Source: an uncultured Clostridia bacterium | Lineage (GTDB): Bacteria > Bacillota > Clostridia > UBA1381 | DNA length: 64,000 nt | Reading direction: 5' to 3' | Assembly: GCA_934476075.1 (NCBI GenBank) | Contig: CAKSNH010000012.1 | Span: 25,472-89,471 of the forward strand | In this document: positions 16,390 to 24,600 of the stretch, one piece after another | Layout: each line of letters opens with the position of its first letter | Numbering within the stretch: position 1 is the first letter of the stretch | Program-made: the position numbers and the translations under genes | Notes under the pieces: model-generated | The model's database searches: none | What the model was told of the DNA's origin: nothing | What the model saw: only the letters and a program-made list of their open reading frames with translations

Positions 16390-17160
16390 ATGCGTATAAA
16401 TCATAACATAATGTCAATGAATGCTAACAGAGCTTTAGGTAAGAACAACAGTGCTCAATCTAAGAGCTTGGAAAAACTATCATCAGGTCTTGCTATTAAC
16501 AGAGCAGCTGACGATGCAGCAGGTCTTTCTATTTCAGAAAGTATGCGTGCTCAAATCGCAGGTCTTGACAGAGCTTCAGCAAATGCACAAGACGGTGTAT
16601 CATTCCTACAAACAGCAGAAGGTGCTATGGACGAAGTTAGTAACATGCTTGTAAGATTGGAAGAACTAGCAGTTCAAAAGAGTGACGGTGTATTGAACAC
16701 TACTGATACAGGTAACATTGACGAAGAAATGACAGCTTTGACAGATGAAATCAAAGACATTCTTACTAACACTAAGTTTAATGGTAACGCAATTAAGGGT
16801 ACAATTAATATTGGTGTTGATGACAATGCAAGAACTGTATCAATCGGTGTTGCTAACCTAGGTGACAAAGCAAACGCTCTTAGCTCAACTTCTACAACAA
16901 AGGCTATCAAGGAAGCTGCAACAGAATTGAGTACACAACGTGCACAATTCGGTGCTCAACAAAACAGACTTGAATCAAAGATTAACAACTTGGATTCAAC
17001 AGTTGAAAACTTGCAATCAGCTGAATCTCGTATCAGAGATACAGATATGGCTGCTGAGATGTCAAACTACAACAAGTACTCAATCCTTGTTCAAGCTTCA
17101 ACATCTATGATTGCACAAGCAAATTCAGCTCCTCAATCAGTATTGTCATTGTTGCAATAA
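16390..17160 (+). CDS. Flagellin, copy 1 (short type without D2/D3 domains)
   Basis: Filament subunit of 256 residues. It has the conserved N-terminal D0/D1 region (MRINHNIMSMNANRALG, SSGLAINRAADDAAGLSISE core, ANAQDGVSFLQTAEGAMDE core) and C-terminal D1/D0 region (AESRIRDTDMAAEMSNYNKY core, QANSAPQSVLSLLQ), joined by a very short centre of about 70 residues, so the surface-exposed hypervariable domains are missing. Codon choice is strongly biased to the preferred set also seen in tuf and fusA, as expected for an abundant protein. A sigma-28 promoter, CsrA-type leader and terminator frame it as its own transcript. Confidence 0.97.
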   Translation: MRINHNIMSMNANRALGKNNSAQSKSLEKLSSGLAINRAADDAAGLSISESMRAQIAGLDRASANAQDGVSFLQTAEGAMDEVSNMLVRLEELAVQKSDGVLNTTDTGNIDEEMTALTDEIKDILTNTKFNGNAIKGTINIGVDDNARTVSIGVANLGDKANALSSTSTTKAIKEAATELSTQRAQFGAQQNRLESKINNLDSTVENLQSAESRIRDTDMAAEMSNYNKYSILVQASTSMIAQANSAPQSVLSLLQ

Positions 17161-17196
17161 TTTTTGACGGTTACATATTGTATATGTGTGATAAAG

Positions 17197-17228
17197 AGCC
17201 GAAGGACGAAAGTCTTTCGGCTTTTTTT
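17197..17228 (+). terminator. Rho-independent terminator after flagellin copy 1
   Basis: An 11-bp stem (AGCCGAAGGAC at 17197-17207 with GTCTTTCGGCT, loop GAAA) followed by seven T residues. Confidence 0.93.
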
Positions 17229-17316
17229 CGTGCATTGTATTCCAATGTGAACGGTTTTGTGATAAAATTATAATGGATAAGTTTGAATGACTTATATTAT
17301 GAAAGGATTTGGGAAA

Positions 17317-17398
17317 TAATACGGTTAATAATAAAGCGGCACAGGTTGTGCTCGATAACAATAATTATGCTATCAGACATTTAGTGTTTGAACAATAG
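17317..17398 (+). pseudogene. Duplicated 3' fragment of fliW
   Basis: The last ~25 codons of fliW and its stop (17396-17398), carried along by the tandem duplication and now placed after the leader of the GTPase gene. It has one substitution relative to the intact gene and no start, so it makes no protein. It leaves csrA copy 2 with its own RBS but without fliW beside it; the region before it (17241-17316) is a diverged copy of the upstream region of the GTPase gene at 18750, which may supply a promoter. Confidence 0.9.
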
Positions 17399-17413
17399 AA
17401 AGGCGGGTGCGGT

Positions 17414-17650
17414 ATGCTTATACTATCAAGAAAGAAGAATGAGCAGATTGTAATTTCTGACGATATTACAATAACTGTACTCGATGTTGAAGGCGAAAAG
17501 GTTAAAATAGGTATTGATGCACCGAAAGATATAAAGGTATTCAGAAAAGAATTGATTGAAGAAGTTAAGAGTACCAATACCGAATCGACTTCAAGTACCG
17601 TATCGTCACTTAAAGAACTGCAAGAAAAAATTTTTACAAAAAAAATTTAA
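17414..17650 (+). CDS. csrA: Carbon storage regulator CsrA, copy 2
   Basis: Identical in protein and, as far as I can see, in nucleotide sequence to the copy at 15984, including the RBS AAAGGCGGG. It is now preceded by a fliW fragment and by a copy of the GTPase-gene leader, so its expression may no longer follow fliW. Two csrA copies against one fliW could shift the CsrA:FliW ratio, which sets flagellin translation; this is inference. Confidence 0.95.
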   Translation: MLILSRKKNEQIVISDDITITVLDVEGEKVKIGIDAPKDIKVFRKELIEEVKSTNTESTSSTVSSLKELQEKIFTKKI

Positions 17651-17658
17651 AAAAGTGT

Positions 17659-17685
17659 TAAAGTTTGAGTAAAATGATACGAAAT
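17659..17685 (+). promoter_or_regulatory. Sigma-28 promoter of flagellin copy 2
   Basis: Exact repeat, 1430 bases downstream, of the promoter at 16229-16255: TAAA, 15 bases, TACGAAAT. Confidence 0.75.
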
Positions 17686-17698
17686 AATTAGTGTAAAA

Positions 17699-17819
17699 GC
17701 CAAGAAAGAGTTGGCAAAGGGTCCATGCCGATAATTGATTGGTTATTATAAAAATCGCCACGGACGGCGGTAGTAAAAAATAATTAACTTATATTTTTAA
17801 ATTCAAGGAGGAAAATATC
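17699..17819 (+). promoter_or_regulatory. Flagellin 5' leader with CsrA-type hairpin, copy 2
   Basis: Exact repeat of the copy 1 leader: CGCC-ACGGAC-GGCG hairpin at 17756-17769, alternative long stem 17721-17732 with 17754-17765, and AAGGAGGA before the ATG at 17820. Confidence 0.65.
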
Positions 17820-18590
17820 ATGCGTATAAATCATAACATAATGTCAATGAATGCTAACAGAGCTTTAGGTAAGAACAACAGTGCTCAATCTAAGAGCTTG
17901 GAAAAACTATCATCAGGTCTTGCTATTAACAGAGCAGCTGACGATGCAGCAGGTCTTTCTATTTCAGAAAGTATGCGTGCTCAAATCGCAGGTCTTGACA
18001 GAGCTTCAGCAAATGCACAAGACGGTGTATCATTCCTACAAACAGCAGAAGGTGCTATGGACGAAGTTAGTAACATGCTTGTAAGATTGGAAGAACTAGC
18101 AGTTCAAAAGAGTGACGGTGTATTGAACACTACTGATACAGGTAACATTGACGAAGAAATGACAGCTTTGACAGATGAAATCAAAGACATTCTTACTAAC
18201 ACTAAGTTTAATGGTAACGCAATTAAGGGTACAATTAATATTGGTGTTGATGACAATGCAAGAACTGTATCAATCGGTGTTGCTAACCTAGGTGACAAAG
18301 CAAACGCTCTTAGCTCAACTTCTACAACAAAGGCTATCAAGGAAGCTGCAACAGAATTGAGTACACAACGTGCACAATTCGGTGCTCAACAAAACAGACT
18401 TGAATCAAAGATTAACAACTTGGATTCAACAGTTGAAAACTTGCAATCAGCTGAATCTCGTATCAGAGATACAGATATGGCTGCTGAGATGTCAAACTAC
18501 AACAAGTACTCAATCCTTGTTCAAGCTTCAACATCTATGATTGCACAAGCAAATTCAGCTCCTCAATCAGTATTGTCATTGTTGCAATAA
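17820..18590 (+). CDS. Flagellin, copy 2 (identical to copy 1)
   Basis: 256 residues, identical to the flagellin at 16390, and with no nucleotide difference that I could find. Having two identical genes raises dosage of the filament subunit without antigenic diversity. Since flanking DNA of the duplication has diverged while the gene has not, the copies are either held identical by gene conversion or by strong selection on sequence. Confidence 0.96.
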   Translation: MRINHNIMSMNANRALGKNNSAQSKSLEKLSSGLAINRAADDAAGLSISESMRAQIAGLDRASANAQDGVSFLQTAEGAMDEVSNMLVRLEELAVQKSDGVLNTTDTGNIDEEMTALTDEIKDILTNTKFNGNAIKGTINIGVDDNARTVSIGVANLGDKANALSSTSTTKAIKEAATELSTQRAQFGAQQNRLESKINNLDSTVENLQSAESRIRDTDMAAEMSNYNKYSILVQASTSMIAQANSAPQSVLSLLQ

Positions 18591-18626
18591 TTTTTGACGG
18601 TTACATATTGTATATGTGTGATAAAG

Positions 18627-18657
18627 AGCCGAAGGACGAAAGTCTTTCGGCTTTTTT
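18627..18657 (+). terminator. Rho-independent terminator after flagellin copy 2
   Basis: Same 11-bp GAAA-loop stem as at 17197, followed by six T residues instead of seven. Confidence 0.93.
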
Positions 18658-18749
18658 CGTGCTTTGTATTCCAATGTGAGCGGTTTTGTGATAAAATTAT
18701 AATGGATAAGTTTGACCGGATTATATTATGAAAGGATTTGGGAAATAAT

Positions 18750-19220
18750 ATGAAAAAGATTATCCTAATGGGCAGAAGTGAATGTGGTAAAACGACACTT
18801 ACGCAGGCATTAAAGGGAAAGAAAATTCAGTATCACAAGACGCAGTATGTGAATTATTTTGATGTGATTATAGATACGCCGGGAGAATATGTGCAGACGA
18901 AAAATCTGGGCGGTGCACTGGCGGTGTATTCATACGAGGCTGATGTTGTGGGGTTATTATTGGGCGCACATGAGCCGTATTCGCTGTATCCGCCGAATAT
19001 TACTTGTATGGCGAACAGAGATGTTATAGGGATTGTAACGCAGATTGACCGTCCGAATGCAAATCCGGAGCAGGCGGAACGCTGGCTGAGGCTTGCGGGG
19101 TGCAAGACTATATTCAAGGTCTGCTCGAAAACGGGCGAGGGTATACCGGAAATTTTGGAATATCTGCGTGAGGACGGCGATGTGCTGCCGTGGGAAAAGG
19201 ACGAAAATTCAGCAAAATGA
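18750..19220 (+). CDS. EutP/PduV-family small GTPase
   Basis: From the ATG at 18750 the protein is 156 residues, a Ras-like P-loop GTPase of the EutP/PduV family: P-loop GRSECGKTTL at residues 7-16, G3-like IIDTPGEYVQTKNLGGALAVYS (core DTPGEY), G4 as VTQIDRPNA and a C-terminal GEGIPEILEYL. Such proteins usually lie in ethanolamine or propanediol utilisation operons, where their role is unclear; here it is alone between flagellin and ribosomal genes. A glycerol/propanediol-type dehydratase lies 41 kb away. An earlier in-frame TTG at 18738 is less likely because AAAGGATTTGGG (18731-18742) fits the ATG. Confidence 0.85.
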   Translation: MKKIILMGRSECGKTTLTQALKGKKIQYHKTQYVNYFDVIIDTPGEYVQTKNLGGALAVYSYEADVVGLLLGAHEPYSLYPPNITCMANRDVIGIVTQIDRPNANPEQAERWLRLAGCKTIFKVCSKTGEGIPEILEYLREDGDVLPWEKDENSAK

Positions 19221-19356
19221 CGTGATAACAATTTAGCAAAATAAAGTATTTATGCGGTTTTGGCGGTAAATCCACTAAATGAAACCGCATTTTTGTAAAT
19301 TTGTTTATATAGTTAGTATAAATTGTGTATTTTTAGATAAAAAATTGTTAAAATAC

Positions 19357-19386
19357 TTGACAGAAGACGTGTTTTTTTGGTATACT
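19357..19386 (+). promoter_or_regulatory. Sigma-A promoter of the L7Ae-rpsL operon
   Basis: TTGACA at 19357-19362, 18 bases, TATACT at 19381-19386. It probably drives the ribosomal genes that follow. Confidence 0.8.
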
Positions 19387-19473
19387 AGGATAGGCTAGTG
19401 AATATATCGTATAGCCGTAAATGTGCATATGCAAATATGCAAATATTTTTTAATGGAGCGTGACAGTTACATC

Positions 19474-19716
19474 ATGATTTCAGACATTGATAAGCCTAAT
19501 CTGCGTGTGGGTTACAAGCAGACTGTAAGAGCTTTAAATGAAAATCAAGCCGAGAAAGTTTTTGTTGCTTTGGACTCGGAAGACAGAATTTCGGAATCAG
19601 TTAAAGAATTGTGCAAAAAACAAAATGTGCCTTTTGAAATTATCGATACTATGCGTGAACTTGGTTCAATGTGCGGTATTGATGTGGGTGCGTCGTGTGC
19701 TGTCGTGATTAAATAA
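19474..19716 (+). CDS. L7Ae-family ribosomal protein (YbxF/RplGB-like)
   Basis: An 80-residue kink-turn RNA-binding protein of the L7Ae/L30e family. It shows VGYKQTVRALNENQAEKVFVALD (core YKQTVRALNENQAEKVFVA), VPFEIIDTMRELGSMCGIDVGASC (core MRELGSMCGIDVGASC), closely matching the YbxF pattern in which the G-K-Q-T and G-x-x-C-G-I segments contact RNA. In Firmicutes it normally sits just before rpsL, as here. I chose the ATG at 19474 by alignment to family length; ATGs at 19423 and 19453 are in frame and would add residues with no counterpart in the family. Confidence 0.88.
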   Translation: MISDIDKPNLRVGYKQTVRALNENQAEKVFVALDSEDRISESVKELCKKQNVPFEIIDTMRELGSMCGIDVGASCAVVIK

Positions 19717-19784
19717 TTTCGTTTATAATCGCTTTTGCGTTTATAATATATTTTTAATTTTAAAATGAGGAGGTGTAACACGAT

Positions 19785-20207
19785 ATGCCAACATTTAATC
19801 AGCTAGTCAGAAAGGGTAGACAAACAGTAGAAAAGAAGTCAACAGCTCCTGCTCTACAAAAAGGTTTGAATTCACTTCAAAAGCGTACTACAAACCAAAG
19901 CTCTCCACAAAAGAGAGGTGTTTGTACTGCTGTTAGAACAGCAACACCTAAGAAGCCTAACTCAGCTCTTCGTAAAATTGCCAGAGTAAGACTTACAAAC
20001 GGTATTGAAGTAACAGCTTATATCCCTGGTATTGGTCACAATCTTCAAGAGCATAGCGTTGTTCTTATCAGAGGCGGAAGAGTAAAAGACCTTCCGGGTA
20101 CAAGATACCACATTATCAGAGGTACTCTTGACACACAAGGCGTTGCAAAACGTATGCAATCAAGAAGTAAGTACGGTGCTAAGAGACCAAAACCGGAAAA
20201 GAAGTAA
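19785..20207 (+). CDS. rpsL: Ribosomal protein S12
   Basis: S12 is in the decoding centre of the 30S subunit. The 140-residue protein starts MPTFNQLVRKGRQ and contains PQKRGVCTAVRTATPKKPNSALRK (core CTAVRTATPKKPNSALRK), VTAYIPGIGHNLQEHS and RGGRVKDLPGTRYH. In the streptomycin-determining positions, lysine is present in TPKKPNS and in GRVKDLPG, so it appears wild type. RBS GAGGAGGTG precedes the start. It is the first of rpsL-rpsG-fusA-tuf. Confidence 0.99.
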   Translation: MPTFNQLVRKGRQTVEKKSTAPALQKGLNSLQKRTTNQSSPQKRGVCTAVRTATPKKPNSALRKIARVRLTNGIEVTAYIPGIGHNLQEHSVVLIRGGRVKDLPGTRYHIIRGTLDTQGVAKRMQSRSKYGAKRPKPEKK

Positions 20208-20374
20208 TTTATCGGTGAAATTAATCGGTACAACTAAATCACATGATTAGTGCGGCTTATCGAGTTATATCGTTTTGATATTTTATAGATGCTGACTGCA
20301 CTGACAATCTGTCGGGAGAAATCCCAAAGACTGAGTACCTGTGATTATGATTAATCATGAAGGAGGGAAGAAAA

Positions 20375-20845
20375 GTGCCAAGAAAAGGTTTTATTGCAAA
20401 GAGAGAAGTTTTGGCAGACCCAATTTACAACAGCGTTGTTGTTACTAAGCTAATCAACAATATCATGCTTGACGGTAAGAAGGGTGTTGCTCAACAAATC
20501 GTTTATGACGCATTTGATATTATCAGTGAAAAGACTGGTAAAGACCCATTAGAGGTATTTAACGAAGCTATGGACCAAATCATGCCTGTACTTGAAGTAA
20601 AGGCTAGACGTGTCGGTGGTGCTACTTATCAAGTTCCTATGGAAGTTCGCCCTGAAAGACGTCAAACATTAGGTCTTAGATGGCTTACTCGTTATTCAAG
20701 AGAACGTAACGAAAGAACAATGAAGGAACGTCTTGCAAACGAGCTTTTGGACGCTGTTAACGGTACAGGCGGTTCTGTTAAGAAACGTGAAGATACTCAT
20801 AAGATGGCAGAAGCTAACAAGGCATTCGCTCACTATCGTTGGTAA
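20375..20845 (+). CDS. rpsG: Ribosomal protein S7
   Basis: S7 starts assembly of the 30S head. The GTG at 20375 gives 156 residues, the standard length, starting (V)PRKGFIAKREVLADPIYNS; the upstream ATG at 20357 overlaps the AGGAGGG Shine-Dalgarno (20361-20367) and is rejected. Family segments VGGATYQVPMEVRPERR and HKMAEANKAFAHYRW are present. The 167-base gap after rpsL contains a GGGAGAAATCCC hairpin (about 20313) and may be a feedback site for S7, as known for the enteric str operon; that is inference. Confidence 0.98.
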   Translation: MPRKGFIAKREVLADPIYNSVVVTKLINNIMLDGKKGVAQQIVYDAFDIISEKTGKDPLEVFNEAMDQIMPVLEVKARRVGGATYQVPMEVRPERRQTLGLRWLTRYSRERNERTMKERLANELLDAVNGTGGSVKKREDTHKMAEANKAFAHYRW

Positions 20846-20900
20846 TTTTGAGTATTTGGTTTGGAAAATCCGCATTTGTGGATTGATGAACTTTTATAAT

Positions 20901-20977
20901 CGCATATAATGAACAAAACAGTAGATTAGCTCGGTGCAAAAGCATCGGTTAATTTACTGTATTCATATTATTATGCG
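20901..20977 (+). other. Long imperfect hairpin between rpsG and fusA
   Basis: An outer stem pairs CGCATATAATGAA (20901-20913) with TTCATATTATTATGCG (20962-20977), and an inner stem pairs the ACAGTAGATTA side with TAATTTACTGT, capped by CGGTGC/GCATCG around an A-rich loop (20931-20946). No T run follows, so it is not a terminator. It lies in the 241-base gap of the str operon and may control translation or mRNA processing. Confidence 0.5.
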
Positions 20978-21086
20978 GAAAATTTTGATTATAAGTCAAT
21001 ATACAATAGATATAATTCTTACGTTGTAAGAGATTGGTTCGATTTTATCGGACGCAGTTATAACGTCGGAAAGGAGGAAATTAATT

Positions 21087-23174
21087 TTGGGTAGAAAATT
21101 TACACTTGAAAATACAAGAAATATCGGTATCATGGCTCACATCGATGCCGGTAAGACTACAACTACTGAAAGAATTTTGTTCTACACAGGTCGTGTGCAT
21201 AAGATTGGTGAAACACACGAAGGTGCGGCTACAATGGACTGGATGGCTCAGGAACAAGAACGTGGTATCACTATTACTTCCGCTGCTACAACTTGTCAAT
21301 GGAAAGGTAAGAGAATCAATATTATCGATACTCCGGGACACGTTGACTTTACAGTTGAAGTACAGCGTTCACTAAGAGTTTTGGACGGTTCTGTAACTGT
21401 AATGTGTGCTAAGGGCGGCGTTGAACCTCAATCTGAAACAGTTTGGCGTCAAGCTAATGATTATAATGTTCCTCGTATGGTATACGTAAACAAGATGGAC
21501 ATTATGGGTGCTGATTTTTATAGAGTTGTTGATATGATTAAAGAGCGTTTGCAAGCAAATGCTGTACCTATTCAACTTCCTATCGGTGCTGAGGATACTT
21601 TCAAAGGTATCATTGACCTTATGACAATGAAATCGGAAGTATACTATGATGACCTTGGTCAAGATGTTCGTGAAGAAGATATTCCGGCAGATATGTTGGA
21701 AAAAGCCGAAGAATACAGAGCAAGCATGGTTGAAGCTATCGCCGAAACAGACGAAGAGTTGATGATGAAGTATTTGGAAGGCGAAGAAATTTCTATTGAC
21801 GAATTGAAGAAAGCTTTGAGAAAAGCTACAATCGACAATGAAATTGTTCCGGTTCTTTGCGGTACTTCATACAGAAACAAAGGTGTTCAAATGCTTTTGG
21901 ACGCTATTGTTGAATATATGCCTTCTCCGGTTGACGTTCCTCACATCAAGGGCGTAAATCCTGACACAGGCGAAGAAGACGAAAGACCTTCATCAGATGA
22001 TGAACCTTTCGCAGCTCTTGCATTTAAGATTGCTACTGACCCATTTGTAGGTAAGCTTTGCTTCTTCAGAGTTTACTCGGGTACAATTTCAGCCGGCAGC
22101 TATGTTCTTAATGCTTGTAAGGGCAACAAGGAACGTCTTGGACGTATCCTTCAAATGCACGCTAACCACAGAGAAGATATAGATATGGTTTACTCAGGTG
22201 ATATTGCCGCTGCTGTTGGTTTGAAGAACACAACAACAGGTGATACACTTTGTGATGAAAAACACCCTATTATCCTTGAATCAATGGACTTCCCTGAACC
22301 GGTTATCCGTGTTGCTATCGAGCCTAAAACAAAGGCCGGTCAAGAAAAGATGGGTATCGCTCTTGCAAAACTTGCAGAAGAAGACCCTACTTTCAAAACT
22401 TATACTGACGAAGAAACAGGTCAAACTATCATCGCCGGTATGGGTGAGCTTCATCTTGAAATTATCGTTGACAGACTTCTTCGTGAATTTAAGGTTGAAG
22501 CTAATGTCGGTGAACCGCAAGTTTCTTACAGAGAAGCTATCAGACGTGAAGTTAATATCGAACACAAGTATGCACGTCAATCAGGTGGTAAAGGTCAATA
22601 CGGTCATGTATTGCTTAAACTTGAACCATTGGAAGAAGGTAAAGGTTACGAATTCGTCAACGCTATTGTCGGCGGTGTAATCCCTAAGGAATACATTCCA
22701 GCTGTTGATGCCGGTGTACAAGGTGCTATGCAATCAGGTGTACTTGCAGGTTACAACGTTGTTGACGTCAGAGTTACTCTTTATGATGGTTCTTACCATG
22801 AAGTCGATTCATCAGAAATGGCATTTAAGATTGCCGCATCTATGGCATTTAAGGAAGGTATGAAGAAGGCTGACCCTGTTATCAAGGAGCCTATCATGCT
22901 TGTAAATGTTATCGTACCGGAAGAATACATGGGTGATGTTATGGGTGACCTTACATCTCGTCGTGGTCTAATCCAAGGTATGGAAGCTCGTTCAGGTGGT
23001 GCTCAGCAAATCACAGCTATGGTACCGCTTTCTGAAATGTTTGGTTACGCTACTGAACTTCGTTCAAGAACTCAGGGTCGTGGTCAGTATTCTATGGAGC
23101 CTTCACATTATTCGGAAGTTCCAAAGGCAATTCAGGAAAAGATTATGAGCGAAAGAAACAAATCTGCAAACTAA
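21087..23174 (+). CDS. fusA: Elongation factor G
   Basis: EF-G is the translocation GTPase. The 695-residue protein has the G domain with AHIDAGKTTTTERILFYTG (P-loop), the switch I motif RGITI, DTPGHVDFT and NKMD, followed by domains II-V with the C-terminal GQGRGQYSMEPSHY-like end (here TQGRGQYSMEPSHY). The start is a TTG at 21087, with GGAGGAAATTAATT just upstream and the next residues GRKFTLENTRNIGIMAH matching family N-termini; there is no in-frame ATG nearby at the right place, so a non-ATG start on a highly expressed gene is notable. Codon use is strongly biased. Confidence 0.98.
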   Translation: MGRKFTLENTRNIGIMAHIDAGKTTTTERILFYTGRVHKIGETHEGAATMDWMAQEQERGITITSAATTCQWKGKRINIIDTPGHVDFTVEVQRSLRVLDGSVTVMCAKGGVEPQSETVWRQANDYNVPRMVYVNKMDIMGADFYRVVDMIKERLQANAVPIQLPIGAEDTFKGIIDLMTMKSEVYYDDLGQDVREEDIPADMLEKAEEYRASMVEAIAETDEELMMKYLEGEEISIDELKKALRKATIDNEIVPVLCGTSYRNKGVQMLLDAIVEYMPSPVDVPHIKGVNPDTGEEDERPSSDDEPFAALAFKIATDPFVGKLCFFRVYSGTISAGSYVLNACKGNKERLGRILQMHANHREDIDMVYSGDIAAAVGLKNTTTGDTLCDEKHPIILESMDFPEPVIRVAIEPKTKAGQEKMGIALAKLAEEDPTFKTYTDEETGQTIIAGMGELHLEIIVDRLLREFKVEANVGEPQVSYREAIRREVNIEHKYARQSGGKGQYGHVLLKLEPLEEGKGYEFVNAIVGGVIPKEYIPAVDAGVQGAMQSGVLAGYNVVDVRVTLYDGSYHEVDSSEMAFKIAASMAFKEGMKKADPVIKEPIMLVNVIVPEEYMGDVMGDLTSRRGLIQGMEARSGGAQQITAMVPLSEMFGYATELRSRTQGRGQYSMEPSHYSEVPKAIQEKIMSERNKSAN

Positions 23175-23186
23175 TTTTAAAGATTG

Positions 23187-23222
23187 TTATCAAAAATGAG
23201 TATATTTACTCATTTTTGATAA
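23187..23222 (+). other. Perfect 16-bp hairpin between fusA and tuf
   Basis: TTATCAAAAATGAGTA (23187-23202), loop TATT, then its exact complement (23207-23222). A short T run lies inside the 3' arm rather than after the stem. It may be an attenuator, or an mRNA end-protecting structure, placed before the separate tuf promoter. Confidence 0.6.
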
Positions 23223-23280
23223 TTCAATTACATTATAAAATCGGATTACTGAAAAATATTATTTAATTTGCATAAAAGAC

Positions 23281-23309
23281 TTGATTTTTTTGCAAATTAA
23301 TTGTAAAAT
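23281..23309 (+). promoter_or_regulatory. Probable sigma-A promoter of tuf
   Basis: TTGATT at 23281-23286, 17 bases, TAAAAT at 23304-23309, 42 bases before the tuf ATG. It would let tuf be transcribed more strongly than the rest of the str operon. Confidence 0.65.
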
Positions 23310-23350
23310 AGTAATTACGAACAGTTTATATATTAAGGAGGAAATACAAA

Positions 23351-24553
23351 ATGGCAAAAGCTAAATTTGAAAGAAATAAGCCACACGTAAACATTGGTAC
23401 AATCGGTCACGTTGACCACGGTAAAACTTCTCTTACAGCTGCTATCACAAAGGTATTGGCTATGAAGGGTCAAGCTGCTTACGAAGCTTACGATATGATT
23501 GATAAGGCTCCGGAAGAAAGAGAAAGAGGTATCACAATTTCAACAGCTCACGTTGAGTACGAAACTGACAAACGTCACTACGCTCACGTTGACTGCCCGG
23601 GACACGCCGACTATGTAAAGAACATGATTACAGGTGCTGCTCAAATGGACGGTGCTATCCTTGTTGTTTCTGCTGCTGACGGTCCTATGCCTCAAACAAG
23701 AGAACACATTCTTCTATCTCGTCAAGTAGGTGTTCCTTACATCGTTGTATTCATGAACAAGGCTGACCAAGTAGACGACCCAGAACTTATGGAACTTGTT
23801 GAAATGGAAATCAGAGACCTTCTAAATGAATATGATTTCCCAGGCGATGATACTCCTATCATCTCAGGTTCAGCTCTTCAAGTGCTTGAATCTACATCAA
23901 CAGATATCAACGCTCCTGAATACAAGTGTATTCTTGACCTTATGGACGCTGTTGACAGCTATATCCCAACTCCTGAAAGAAAAGCTGACCTACCATTCTT
24001 GATGCCTATCGAAGATATCTTCTCAATCACAGGCCGTGGTACAGTTGCTACAGGTAGAGTTGAAAGAGGTCAACTAAACATCAATGAAGAAGTTGAAATC
24101 GTTGGTCTTACAGACGAAAGAAGAAAAGTTGTTGTAACCGGTATCGAAATGTTCAGAAAGCTTCTTGACTTCGCTGAAGCAGGTGACAACATTGGTGCTC
24201 TTCTTCGTGGTGTTCAAAGAAACGAAATTCAAAGAGGTCAAGTATTGGCTAAACCTGGTACAATCAATCCTCACACAAAATTCAAAGGTGAAGTTTACGT
24301 ATTGACAAAAGATGAAGGTGGTCGTCATACTCCATTCTTCAACAATTACAGACCTCAATTCTATTTCAGAACAACAGACGTAACTGGTGTTATCAAGCTT
24401 CCAGAAGGTACAGAAATGTGTATGCCTGGCGATAACGTTAAGATGGAAGTTGAACTTATCACTCCAATCGCTATCGAAAAAGGTCTTCGTTTCGCTATCC
24501 GTGAAGGTGGTAGAACAGTTGGTTCAGGTGTCGTATCTGAAATCGAAGGTTAA
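23351..24553 (+). CDS. tuf: Elongation factor Tu
   Basis: EF-Tu delivers aminoacyl-tRNA to the ribosome. The 400-residue protein has GHVDHGKTSLTAAITKVLA (P-loop), RERGITISTAHVEYE (switch I), DCPGHADYVKNMITGAAQMDGAI (core), and NKADQVDD where most EF-Tu proteins have NKxD, plus domain II ITGRGTVATGRVERG and domain III ending in GGRTVGSGVVSEI. Length is typical. AAGGAGGAAA precedes the ATG. The gene closes the str operon and is followed by a strong terminator. Confidence 0.99.
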   Translation: MAKAKFERNKPHVNIGTIGHVDHGKTSLTAAITKVLAMKGQAAYEAYDMIDKAPEERERGITISTAHVEYETDKRHYAHVDCPGHADYVKNMITGAAQMDGAILVVSAADGPMPQTREHILLSRQVGVPYIVVFMNKADQVDDPELMELVEMEIRDLLNEYDFPGDDTPIISGSALQVLESTSTDINAPEYKCILDLMDAVDSYIPTPERKADLPFLMPIEDIFSITGRGTVATGRVERGQLNINEEVEIVGLTDERRKVVVTGIEMFRKLLDFAEAGDNIGALLRGVQRNEIQRGQVLAKPGTINPHTKFKGEVYVLTKDEGGRHTPFFNNYRPQFYFRTTDVTGVIKLPEGTEMCMPGDNVKMEVELITPIAIEKGLRFAIREGGRTVGSGVVSEIEG

Positions 24554-24600
24554 TTTTAATCTTATTTAGAATTTATATTTTGCTTTTTGCAAAATTTATA

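Larger units (their letters stand above)
15887..18745. repeat. Tandem duplication of a ~1430-bp csrA-flagellin unit
   Basis: Copy 1 runs 15887-17316 and copy 2 17317-18745. The unit begins in the 3' end of fliW and ends in the leader of the GTPase gene at 18750. The junction contains TAATA, present at all three breakpoints (15887, 17317, 18746), which suggests origin by a 5-base microhomology. csrA, the flagellin leader and flagellin look identical base for base by eye. Differences are confined to the edges: G15905/A17335, T7 versus T6 in the terminators, and about six substitutions in the ~80 bases after the terminators. Confidence 0.95.

Noticed and set aside
20208..20374. rpsL-rpsG gap as a T-box or other known riboswitch
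   Set aside because: No T-box sequence or specifier loop is visible; only a small GGGA-GAAA-TCCC hairpin, which is mentioned with rpsG as a possible S7 site.
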